Below are positions 1 through 5,410 of a stretch of 5,476 nucleotides of DNA, piece after piece (the first letter of the stretch is position 1; every line of letters begins with the position of its first letter). The stretch is from Longimicrobium sp. GTDB taxonomy: Bacteria > Gemmatimonadota > Gemmatimonadetes > Longimicrobiales > Longimicrobiaceae. The notes below the pieces were generated by a model. The model had not been told where the DNA came from, made no database searches, and worked only from the letters and a program-made list of their open reading frames with translations. The stretch spans positions 1-5,476 of the forward strand of contig JAUJMI010000272.1 in assembly GCA_030446945.1 (NCBI GenBank), written 5' to 3'. The translations under genes and the position numbers were made by a program.

Positions 1-39
1 AAGCTGGACGCGGGCGAGCCGGTATCGTTCGCCGGGTGA
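1..39 (+). CDS. C-terminal end of an upstream gene (partial)
   Basis: Frame 1 reads KLDAGEPVSFAG and then a TGA stop at 37-39. Only 12 residues are visible, so the product cannot be named. Its stop overlaps the GTG start of the next gene (shared bases GTGA at 36-39), the classic sign of two cistrons on one mRNA with coupled translation. The downstream gene also has no good ribosome binding site of its own. The alternative, that this frame is open by chance, is possible for so short a stretch, but the 4-base overlap makes a real gene end likely. Confidence 0.6.
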   Translation, partial: KLDAGEPVSFAG

Positions 40-983
40 TCCGCGCGCTCCTCCTGGCCGCCGCGCTGGCGTGGGGCGCGCCGGCGGGGGCGCAGCAGCA
101 GGTGCTGGCGGGGGGAGGCGTGCGCGTGGTGCACGCGCCCCGGCACGCGCCGCTCGCGCGCGAGGTGCTTGCCGTGGCACGCCGTCCGTTCCTGCTTCCC
201 GGGCTGGTCCCGGCGGCGGCGCCGGAGTCCACCACCATCGTCCTGGCCGCCGACCCGCGGCAGTGGAGCGCGGCGACGGGCGGGATGGCGCCGGAATGGG
301 CGGGCGGCGTCGCCTTCCCGGACGACCGGCTGATCGTGCTCCCCATCTATCCCTCCGCCGCCGTGCGTCCCTTCGAGACGGGGAAGGTGCTGCGGCACGA
401 GCTGGTGCACGTCCTTTTGCAGGAGCGCCTCCCCGGCCCCATCCCCCGCTGGTTCCACGAAGGATACGCCGAGCTCGCCGCCGGCAGCTGGGACGTGGCG
501 AGCGCCTGGCAGCTGCGCGTGGCCTTCCTCATGGGCCGCGCGCCGCCGCTGGACTCGCTCTCGCTGCGCTGGCCGCGCGGCTCGGGCGAGGCGCAGATCG
601 CCTACCTGCTTTCCGCCACCGCCGTCGAGCACATGCGCCGCCGCACGGGCGAGGACGGCTTCGCGCTGCTGATGGCCAACTGGGGGCGCCAGGGGTCGCT
701 GGACCAGGCGGTGCGCTCCACGTGGGGGATGACGATGGGACAGCTGGAGGACGAGTGGCGCGCGGACGTGCGCAGCCGCTACGGCTGGCTGCTGGCGGCG
801 GGGAGCGTCGGTCTCGTCTGGTTCCTCGCCACCCTGCTGGTGCTCCTCGCCTGGATCCCGCGCCGCCGCCGCAACCGCGAGCGCATGGACGCCATGCGGG
901 CCGAGGAGCGCATGCTGCCGCCCCCGCGCGAGGACGGCTTCGACGTGGAGTACCCGCTCGCCGAGCCGCCGGTGGAGCGCTGA
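36..983 (+). CDS. Secreted membrane-anchored zinc metallopeptidase, peptidase-MA type
   Basis: This 315-residue protein is predicted to be a zinc-dependent peptidase acting outside the cytoplasmic membrane. Residues 1-20 form a signal peptide ending APAGAQ. The zinc motif HELVH lies at 121-125 (two His ligands and the catalytic Glu), and WFHEGYAEL at 139-147 matches the downstream segment of gluzincins that supplies the third, acidic ligand (E142 or E146). A single membrane helix spans about 251-274, followed by the Arg-rich IPRRRRNRER and a roughly 40-residue tail. Positive charges after the helix imply that the tail is cytoplasmic and the catalytic domain periplasmic. The start is GTG at 36: it gives the complete signal peptide and overlaps the upstream stop by 4 bases, and no Shine-Dalgarno is evident, so translational coupling is likely. 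Substrate unknown. The metallopeptidase fold is secure; the exact family name is less so. Confidence 0.88.
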   Translation: MIRALLLAAALAWGAPAGAQQQVLAGGGVRVVHAPRHAPLAREVLAVARRPFLLPGLVPAAAPESTTIVLAADPRQWSAATGGMAPEWAGGVAFPDDRLIVLPIYPSAAVRPFETGKVLRHELVHVLLQERLPGPIPRWFHEGYAELAAGSWDVASAWQLRVAFLMGRAPPLDSLSLRWPRGSGEAQIAYLLSATAVEHMRRRTGEDGFALLMANWGRQGSLDQAVRSTWGMTMGQLEDEWRADVRSRYGWLLAAGSVGLVWFLATLLVLLAWIPRRRRNRERMDAMRAEERMLPPPREDGFDVEYPLAEPPVER

Positions 984-985
984 CG

Positions 986-1015
986 GCAACGGCGGGCTCA
1001 CACAGAGACACAGAG
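986..1015. repeat. Dispersed CACAGAG-type repeat, copy 1
   Basis: GCAACGGCG (986-994), a 3-base spacer and TCACACAGAGACACAGAG (998-1015) recur at 5011-5039 with a 2-base spacer. The 9-mer and the 18-mer are identical between copies. Both copies begin within 20 bases of a plus-strand stop codon. Here the matching right arm that would make the long hairpin seen in the second copy is absent, so this is a half or degenerate copy. Repeats of this wording occur between genes in several GC-rich phyla; I know of no assigned function. Confidence 0.75.
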
Positions 1016-1019
1016 CCCA

Positions 1020-1047
1020 GGGAGGCGAACGGAAAGAAACCCCTCCC
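1020..1047. terminator. Possible weak bidirectional terminator between convergent genes
   Basis: GGGAGG (1020-1025) pairs with CCTCCC (1042-1047) across a 16-base A-rich loop, in the 68-base gap between two genes that end facing each other (stops at 981-983 and 1054-1052). The position suits a shared terminator. The stem is short, the loop is long and neither side has a true T run, so it is not a canonical intrinsic terminator. Confidence 0.3.
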
Positions 1048-1051
1048 GCTT

Positions 1052-2368
1052 CTACGGCTGGACCGCGGCGTAGACCAGCTCCTGGAACGTCGCCTCGAGC
1101 GGGTAGCGGCTTCCGGGCGAGAGCTGCGTCCAGACCATGGCGATCATGTCGTTGCTCGGGTCGACCCAGAAGTACGTGCCGAGGTACCCCGACCAGCGAA
1201 AGATGCCGGCCGGCCCCGGCCTCGCCGCGCGGGCCGTGTCCATCTTCACGGCCACCCCCAGTCCGAAGCCGTAGGTCGGGTCGCGCAGGGCGCCGCTCGG
1301 CACGGGCGTGAACTCGGGCGGCACGGTGTTGCGGGTCATCAGCGCCACCGTCTCCGGCCGCAGGATGCGGGTATCGCCAAAGGTGCCGCCGTCGAGGAGC
1401 ATCTGCGCGAAGCGGAGGTAGTCGTCGGGGGTGGAAAGGAGGCCGCCGCTCCCCCAGAGGAAGCGCGCCTCCGGCTCGAACATCGCCATGAGCCCGTCGC
1501 GGCCGATCGGCTGCAGCGTGCCGCCGGGGCCGGGGGTGTAGACGGAGGCGAGGCGGCGCCGCATGTCCGGACGGATGCGGAAGCCCGTGTCGCGCATGCC
1601 GAGGGGGCGGAAGATCTGCTCGTCCAGAAAACGGTCGAGCGTCTGGCCGGAGGCGACCTCGATCACCCGTCCCGCGACGTCGAGCCCGGCGCTGTAGCTC
1701 CACGCCGTCCCCGGCGAAAAGAGGAGCGGGATACCCGCGAGGCTGTCGGTGAACTCCTCCAGCGTGCGATCCGCGCGGTAAAGCCTCGCGCGGGTGAAGA
1801 TCGTGTCGGCGGGGCCCGCCGTCAGGCCGTATCCCAGCCCGGAGGTGTGATTCAGGAGCTGGCGCACGGTGACTGGCGAGGCGGGCGCCGCCAGGACCGG
1901 CGCATCCGCCGTCCCTCCCGTGAAGACCTTCAGGTTCGCGAACGAGGGGATGTACTTCGACACCGGGTCGTCGAGCCCCACCTTGCCATCCTCGACGAGG
2001 CGGAGGACGCCGACGGCGACCACCGGCTTGGTCATCGAGTAGATGCGAAAGACCGCGTCGCGGCGCATGGGCTCGTCGCGGGTGGCATCCATCCACCCGA
2101 ACGTCCGCTCGTAGCCGATGCGGCCGCGGCGGGCGATCACCGCATACATCCCGCTCACCCGCCCCGAGTCGACGAACGGCTGCAGCGCGGGCGCGATCCG
2201 CTCCAGCGCCGCCCGCGAGAGGCCGAGCGCATCGGGGCTGGCCCTGGGGAGGGCCGGCTCCCGCTTCCCGGCGCAGCCGGCGATCGCGCCCACGCACGCG
2301 ACGACGGCCAGCCGCTCGATCGCCGCTCGTATCCGCTTCGGTCCGCGTGTCACCGGTCGTGCCTCCAT
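1052..2368 (-). CDS. Lipoprotein serine hydrolase, beta-lactamase / family VIII esterase fold
   Basis: This 438-residue protein of the class C beta-lactamase-related superfamily (Pfam Beta-lactamase) includes esterases, D-aminopeptidases and penicillin-binding-like enzymes. The catalytic Ser-Lys motif SMTK is at 111-114, the Tyr motif YSA at 225-227 within WSYSAGLDVAG, and a C-terminal WSG at 392-394, which resembles the WxG third motif of family VIII esterases rather than the KTG of true beta-lactamases. LLNHTSGLGYG (171-181) and LWGSGGLLSTPDDY (304-317) are also typical. The N-terminus (RxxR, hydrophobic stretch, IAGC with Cys32) is a lipoprotein signal, so it is probably tethered to a membrane facing the periplasm. 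I chose ATG at 2368: the frame stays open to 2554, but the added 62 residues look like intergenic translation and would bury the signal. No strong ribosome binding site. Likely an esterase or peptidase; substrate unknown. Confidence 0.9.
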   Translation of the reverse strand: MEARPVTRGPKRIRAAIERLAVVACVGAIAGCAGKREPALPRASPDALGLSRAALERIAPALQPFVDSGRVSGMYAVIARRGRIGYERTFGWMDATRDEPMRRDAVFRIYSMTKPVVAVGVLRLVEDGKVGLDDPVSKYIPSFANLKVFTGGTADAPVLAAPASPVTVRQLLNHTSGLGYGLTAGPADTIFTRARLYRADRTLEEFTDSLAGIPLLFSPGTAWSYSAGLDVAGRVIEVASGQTLDRFLDEQIFRPLGMRDTGFRIRPDMRRRLASVYTPGPGGTLQPIGRDGLMAMFEPEARFLWGSGGLLSTPDDYLRFAQMLLDGGTFGDTRILRPETVALMTRNTVPPEFTPVPSGALRDPTYGFGLGVAVKMDTARAARPGPAGIFRWSGYLGTYFWVDPSNDMIAMVWTQLSPGSRYPLEATFQELVYAAVQP

Positions 2369-2408
2369 GTCGTCTCGGAGCCGGTTGGAATCGTGCGCGA
2401 ATGCCTCC

Positions 2409-2440
2409 GTGGGCCCGCCCACCTCGCGGGGCGGGCCCGC
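2409..2440. repeat. Perfect 10-bp GC inverted repeat in the divergent intergenic region
   Basis: GGGCCCGCCC (2411-2420) and GGGCGGGCCC (2429-2438) are perfect reverse complements around the 8-base loop ACCTCGCG. A G-T and then a G-C pair can extend the stem outward. It sits between two divergent starts (2368 minus, 2491 plus). It may be an operator for a dimeric regulator or a hairpin in the leader of the minus-strand mRNA. No T run follows on either strand, so an intrinsic terminator is less likely. Confidence 0.6.
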
Positions 2441-2447
2441 CGTGTCT

Positions 2448-2476
2448 AGATTACGTGGATCGCACATCTGGAGCAA
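2448..2476 (-). promoter_or_regulatory. Candidate promoter for the serine hydrolase
   Basis: Read on the minus strand, TTGCTC (2476-2471) and TAATCT (2453-2448) are separated by 17 bases, the standard sigma-70 spacing. The match is partial (TTG core, and T, A and final T of the -10). Transcription would start near 2441, giving a leader of about 70 bases that begins with the strong GC hairpin. The same AT-rich patch also contains TAGATT (2447-2452) on the plus strand, a possible -10 for the DUF305 gene, but without a recognisable -35. Confidence 0.35.
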
Positions 2477-2490
2477 CCAATGGCAGGAGT

Positions 2491-3120
2491 ATGCCTGTGC
2501 TGAGGTCGGGGCTGTACTGGACGGTTCTCGCCCTCGCGGCGACGGCATGCGCATCGCGCCCGCAGGCGACGCCGCAAACGGTGCCCACGCCGGCCGGTCC
2601 CGCGGCGCACCACCACATGCCCGATCTGCCGGCCACGGCGGGGCCGGGATTCACGGCGGCGGACGTGCGCTTCATGCAGCACATGATCGGCCACCACGCC
2701 CAGGCGGTGCAGATGGCCGCCCTGGCGCCCACCAACGGCGCGTCGGAGGCCGTGGTGCGGCTCGCTCAAAAGATCGACATCTCGCAGCGCGACGAGATCG
2801 ACATGATGAAGCGCTGGCTCCGGGAGCGGCGCCAGGCCGTGCCGGACGAGGCGCACTCCCACGCGATGATGATGCCGGGGATGCTGACAACGCAGCAGCT
2901 CGCGCATCTGGGTGCGGCGCGCGGCCGCGAATTCGACCGGCTCTTCCTGAACCTCATGACCCGCCATCACCAGGGCGCGCTGCAGATGGTACGGGAGCTG
3001 TTCAGGGCTCCGGGCGCGGGGCAGGAGCCGGACATCTTCCGCTTCGCCACCGACGTGGACGCGGACCAGCGCGACGAGCTGGTCGTGATGGAGCGGCTGC
3101 TCCACGCCCTGCAGGATTGA
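2491..3120 (+). CDS. DUF305 Met/His-rich lipoprotein, possible copper binder
   Basis: This 209-residue exported protein has two DUF305 signature helices: FMQHMIGHHAQAVQMA (61-76) and FLNLMTRHHQGALQMV (152-167). DUF305 is a ferritin-like helical bundle; the cyanobacterial member CopM is a periplasmic copper-binding protein. Extra candidate ligands are HHHM (40-43), HSH (122-124) and AMMMPGM (125-131). The N-terminus has a short hydrophobic segment ending TACA with Cys20, a plausible but not ideal lipobox. The start is uncertain by two codons: AGGAG (2485-2489) is only 1 base from ATG 2491 but 7 bases from the in-frame GTG at 2497, which may be the true start. The open frame back to 2347 is chance. 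The LVIVD propeller gene follows on the same strand after 91 bases, so the two are probably co-transcribed. Metal binding is inferred from the family. Confidence 0.9.
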   Translation: MPVLRSGLYWTVLALAATACASRPQATPQTVPTPAGPAAHHHMPDLPATAGPGFTAADVRFMQHMIGHHAQAVQMAALAPTNGASEAVVRLAQKIDISQRDEIDMMKRWLRERRQAVPDEAHSHAMMMPGMLTTQQLAHLGAARGREFDRLFLNLMTRHHQGALQMVRELFRAPGAGQEPDIFRFATDVDADQRDELVVMERLLHALQD

Positions 3121-3144
3121 CCGCCGGATGGCCGAAGTGCCGCG

Positions 3145-3159
3145 CGGCTGGAGCAGCCG
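3145..3159. other. Small hairpin between the DUF305 and LVIVD genes
   Basis: CGGCTG (3145-3150) and CAGCCG (3154-3159) form a perfect 6-bp stem with a 3-base GAG loop, 24 bases after the DUF305 stop. No T run follows, so it does not look like a terminator. It could modulate or stabilise a shared mRNA. Hairpins of this size arise often by chance at this GC content. Confidence 0.25.
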
Positions 3160-3211
3160 GGCGGGCACCCAGGCGCCGGACGCATGCCACCCTCCCAGAG
3201 AGCCCAAACCC

Positions 3212-4993
3212 ATGAGAGATCGCACCCACCGGGCAATCGCGACGCTGGCCCTGGCCGGGGCGGTGCAGCTCGCCTTCGCATCGCCCGCCGCCGTCTTCGC
3301 GCAGCAGCAGGACACCATCGCCACGTTGAACGATCGCCGCGTGAACCTGCGGGCGGGCACCGGGAACACGGCCGGCATCGCCGCGCGCGGCATGCGGCTG
3401 GTTTCCTACACGCCCAAGCCGGCGCAGCTCGACTCGGCGAGCGGGCTCGCGTTCATCAACTCGGATCTCGCCTTCCGCGGGACCACCGTCTACCAGGGCA
3501 ACTTCAGCGGCTTCAGCATCTGGAACGTGGCCAACCCGGCACGCCCGGTGGAGCTGAGCACGGTGGTGTGTGCCACCGACCAGGCCGATCCGTCGATCTA
3601 CGGCAACCTGCTCTTCATCTCCGCCGAGTCGCCGCGCTCGCGTACCGACTGCGGGATGCAGGGGGTGCAGGACGGCAAGGACCGTATGCGTGGGGTGCGC
3701 ATCTATGACGTGAGCAACCCGCGCGCTCCCCGGCTGATCAAAAACGTGCAGACGTGCCGGGGCTCGCATACGCACACCATCGTGCCGCACCCCACCGACC
3801 GCGGCGTGATCTACCTCTACGTGGGCGGGTCGTCCAACGTGCGCGACTCGGCGGAGGTGCCGGAGCTCGCGTGCTCCACGGGGGCGGTGGCCGAGAACCC
3901 GAACACGGCCGAGTACCGCGTCGACATCATCCGCGTCCCGCTGCGCAATCCTGAGCAGGCGGCGGTCGCCGGCTACGCGCGCATCTTCCAGGGGTTGCCG
4001 CGCCCGGCGGGCCGTGGCGGCGTGTCCCTGGGCGACACCGCCACCGGCCGCTGGGCGACCGGACCCTCGGGGTGCCACGACCTGACCTCGTACCCCGCGT
4101 ATCACCTGGTCGCCGGCTCGTGCGGCAGCTACGGAATCCTGCTCGACGCGCGGAACCCGGAGAAGCCGGTGGTGCTGGACGCGAAGTCGGACCTCAACTT
4201 CTCCCTGTGGCACACCGCGGTGTTCAGCAACGACGCCAAGCGCGTGGTGTTCACCGACGAGTGGGGTGGCGGCACGGCCCCGCGCTGCCGCACCACGGAT
4301 CCGTTCCGGCTCGGTGGGAACACGGTGCTCACGATCGACAACGGGAAGATGACGCAGCACGGCTACTTCAAGATGCCGGCCGCGCAGACGAACACGGAGA
4401 ACTGCGTTTCGCACAACGGCGGGCTGGTGCCCGTGCCGGGACGCGACATCATGGTGCAGGGGTGGTACCAGGGCGGGGTGAACGTCTTCGACTTCACCGA
4501 TCCGGCGCGTCCGGTGGAGATCGCCTACTTCGACCGCGGCCCGGTGAACGCGGACACGCTGGTGGTGGGCGGATCCTGGGGCGCGTACTACTGGAACGGC
4601 TACATCTACTCCTCCGAGCTGTCGCGAGGTCTGGACATCCTGGAGCTGGTGCCGAGTGAGCAGCTCTCGCGCAACGAGATCGAGGCGGCCAGGCTCGCCC
4701 GCATGGACGAGTACAACCCGCAGATGCAGCCGCGGATCACCTGGCCGGCCGCCTTCCCGGTCGTCCGCTCCTATCTGGACCAGCTGGTGCGCAACCGCGG
4801 GCTGCCCGCCGCGCGGACCTCCGCCATCGCCTCGGCGCTCACGCGCGCCGAACGCACGCGCGGCACCACCCGGCGCACCCAGCTGAACGTGCTGGCCGCG
4901 CAGCTCGACAGGGATGCGCGCCGGGCGGCGGACGCGGCGCGCGTGACCGCGATGGCGGCGGCGGTGCGCGACCTGGCGCGCGCGACGCGCTAG
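3212..4993 (+). CDS. Secreted LVIVD-repeat beta-propeller with C-terminal helical domain
   Basis: This 593-residue exported protein has a signal peptide at 1-30 (cleavage near AVFA/QQQ). Residues about 60-480 carry repeated blades with the LVIVD signature, a hydrophobic strand then D-x-x-[ND]-P-x-x-P: FSIWNVANPARP (101-112), RIYDVSNPRAP (163-173), ILLDARNPEKP (309-319) and NVFDFTDPARP (424-434). Recurrent His motifs are SHTHT (185-189), GCHD (287-290), LWHTA (332-336) and VSHNG (399-403). Its eight cysteines (120, 147, 182, 221, 288, 304, 359, 398) could form disulfides in the periplasm. Residues about 515-593 (YLDQLVRNRGLP onward) form a helical module that resembles FIMAH/FIVAR-type domains. 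I chose ATG 3212 because it opens the signal peptide; a purine run (AGAGAG, 3197-3202) lies 9 bases upstream. The role is unknown; a surface or periplasmic binding or metal-handling function fits its DUF305 neighbour. Confidence 0.88.
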   Translation: MRDRTHRAIATLALAGAVQLAFASPAAVFAQQQDTIATLNDRRVNLRAGTGNTAGIAARGMRLVSYTPKPAQLDSASGLAFINSDLAFRGTTVYQGNFSGFSIWNVANPARPVELSTVVCATDQADPSIYGNLLFISAESPRSRTDCGMQGVQDGKDRMRGVRIYDVSNPRAPRLIKNVQTCRGSHTHTIVPHPTDRGVIYLYVGGSSNVRDSAEVPELACSTGAVAENPNTAEYRVDIIRVPLRNPEQAAVAGYARIFQGLPRPAGRGGVSLGDTATGRWATGPSGCHDLTSYPAYHLVAGSCGSYGILLDARNPEKPVVLDAKSDLNFSLWHTAVFSNDAKRVVFTDEWGGGTAPRCRTTDPFRLGGNTVLTIDNGKMTQHGYFKMPAAQTNTENCVSHNGGLVPVPGRDIMVQGWYQGGVNVFDFTDPARPVEIAYFDRGPVNADTLVVGGSWGAYYWNGYIYSSELSRGLDILELVPSEQLSRNEIEAARLARMDEYNPQMQPRITWPAAFPVVRSYLDQLVRNRGLPAARTSAIASALTRAERTRGTTRRTQLNVLAAQLDRDARRAADAARVTAMAAAVRDLARATR

Positions 4994-5010
4994 CCCGACG
5001 GAAGAGAACC

Positions 5011-5039
5011 GCAACGGCGCATCACACAGAGACACAGAG
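5011..5039. repeat. Dispersed CACAGAG-type repeat, copy 2
   Basis: GCAACGGCG (5011-5019), 2 bases, then TCACACAGAGACACAGAG (5022-5039) form a direct repeat of 986-1015. Like the first copy it begins shortly after a plus-strand stop codon (4991-4993). Here the 18-mer is also the left arm of a long hairpin. Confidence 0.75.
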
Positions 5040-5109
5040 GAACGGAGAGGACACGGAGGATCACAACAGATCCTCCTCCTCTTGTTGTTGTCTCTGTGTC
5101 TCTGCGTGA
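5022..5109. repeat. Long nested hairpin built on the repeat
   Basis: The outer arms 5022-5039 and 5092-5109 are 18 bases each, with one mismatch (A5026 against C5105). The inner arms are AGAGGA (5046-5051) with TCCTCT (5077-5082), and GGAGGATC (5055-5062) with GATCCTCC (5069-5076) around the loop ACAACA. Together they give 31 matched pairs in one imperfect stem, with internal loops at 5040-5045 / 5083-5091 and a CAC bulge. It follows the LVIVD stop by 28 bases and precedes the next promoter. It may end or protect the upstream transcript, or be a REP/MITE-like element. No T run follows. Confidence 0.7.
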
Positions 5110-5119
5110 AACGGCCGTT
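5110..5119. promoter_or_regulatory. 10-bp perfect palindrome upstream of a promoter
   Basis: AACGGCCGTT is a perfect palindrome directly next to the long hairpin and 17 bases upstream of the candidate -35 at 5137. It could be a binding site for a dimeric regulator of the small membrane protein / tRNA unit. Palindromes of this length also occur by chance. Confidence 0.25.
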
Positions 5120-5136
5120 AAGTCGCCCCGCGGGGG

Positions 5137-5166
5137 TTGACCCTCCGGAGCGCACCCGGTTACTTT
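5137..5166 (+). promoter_or_regulatory. Candidate sigma-70 promoter for the small membrane protein and tRNA
   Basis: TTGACC (5137-5142, 5 of 6 to consensus) lies 18 bases from TACTTT (5161-5166, T, A and final T of the -10). The expected transcription start, 6-7 bases past the -10, falls at about 5172-5173, on the A of the ATG. There is no Shine-Dalgarno (the last bases before ATG are pyrimidine-rich CTTTCCCCGC), so the mRNA is probably leaderless. Confidence 0.6.
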
Positions 5167-5172
5167 CCCCGC

Positions 5173-5409
5173 ATGCCGAGACCTACTCCCGCACCCAGCA
5201 CGCGCACGGCCGCCCGTACCCCCGCCGCGGCCCCGAGCGACACGGAAAGCTCGTTGCGCTTCTCCGTTCCCAACCTGGCGCTGATCGCCGCCGGGCTGGC
5301 CGCCATCGTCCTGGGCTACGTGCTCCTGGCGGGTGGCTCCACGGTGGGGGCTCCGCTCCTCCTGGTGCTCGGCTACGCCGTGCTGATCCCGCTGGGGATC
5401 ATCTGGTAG
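5173..5409 (+). CDS. Small two-helix membrane protein, possibly DUF3098-like
   Basis: This 78-residue protein has a Pro/Ala/Thr-rich N-terminal tail (1-25), the segment LRFSVPN, and two hydrophobic helices at about 34-54 and 57-77 joined by a short AGGSTVG turn; the chain ends in IIW at the membrane. The layout (N-terminal FxxxN, LGYVLLAGG between helices, second helix with Pro near the end) resembles DUF3098 small membrane proteins, but the match is by eye only and the function is unknown. I chose ATG 5173: the frame also opens at TTG 5137, but that TTG is part of the apparent -35 box. No ribosome binding site is visible, and the promoter position predicts a leaderless transcript. The tRNA-Val gene begins one base after the TAG stop, so the two probably share a transcript. 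Confidence 0.72.
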   Translation: MPRPTPAPSTRTAARTPAAAPSDTESSLRFSVPNLALIAAGLAAIVLGYVLLAGGSTVGAPLLLVLGYAVLIPLGIIW

Positions 5410-5410
5410 A

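Noticed and set aside
1052..2368. Calling the serine hydrolase a true class C beta-lactamase (ampC)
   Set aside because: It has SMTK and a Tyr motif but YSA rather than YxN and WSG rather than KTG, which points to the esterase/peptidase branch.
71..2449. A 792-codon plus-strand open frame spanning the peptidase and the antisense of the serine hydrolase
   Set aside because: Its composition is Arg/Ala/Gly-rich with no domain, and it crosses two well-supported genes and a repeat. It is a high-GC shadow frame.
2369..2554. N-terminal extension of the serine hydrolase to ATG 2554
   Set aside because: It would place 62 unrelated residues ahead of a complete lipoprotein signal and overlap the start of the divergent DUF305 gene.
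2446..3393. A 315-codon minus-strand frame opposite DUF305
   Set aside because: No motif or ribosome binding site, and the plus strand has both DUF305 signatures.
998..5109. CACAGAG repeats as a CRISPR array or transposon ends
   Set aside because: There are only three arms, irregular spacing, no spacers, no transposase and no target duplication visible.
3002..5155. A 717-codon minus-strand open frame opposite the LVIVD gene
   Set aside because: The sequence is Arg/His/Val-rich and low in complexity, its first part translates the repeat hairpin, and the plus strand carries clear signal-peptide and LVIVD motifs.
5137..5172. TTG start at 5137 for the small membrane protein
   Set aside because: This TTG is the first half of the apparent -35 box, and ATG 5173 sits where transcription should start.
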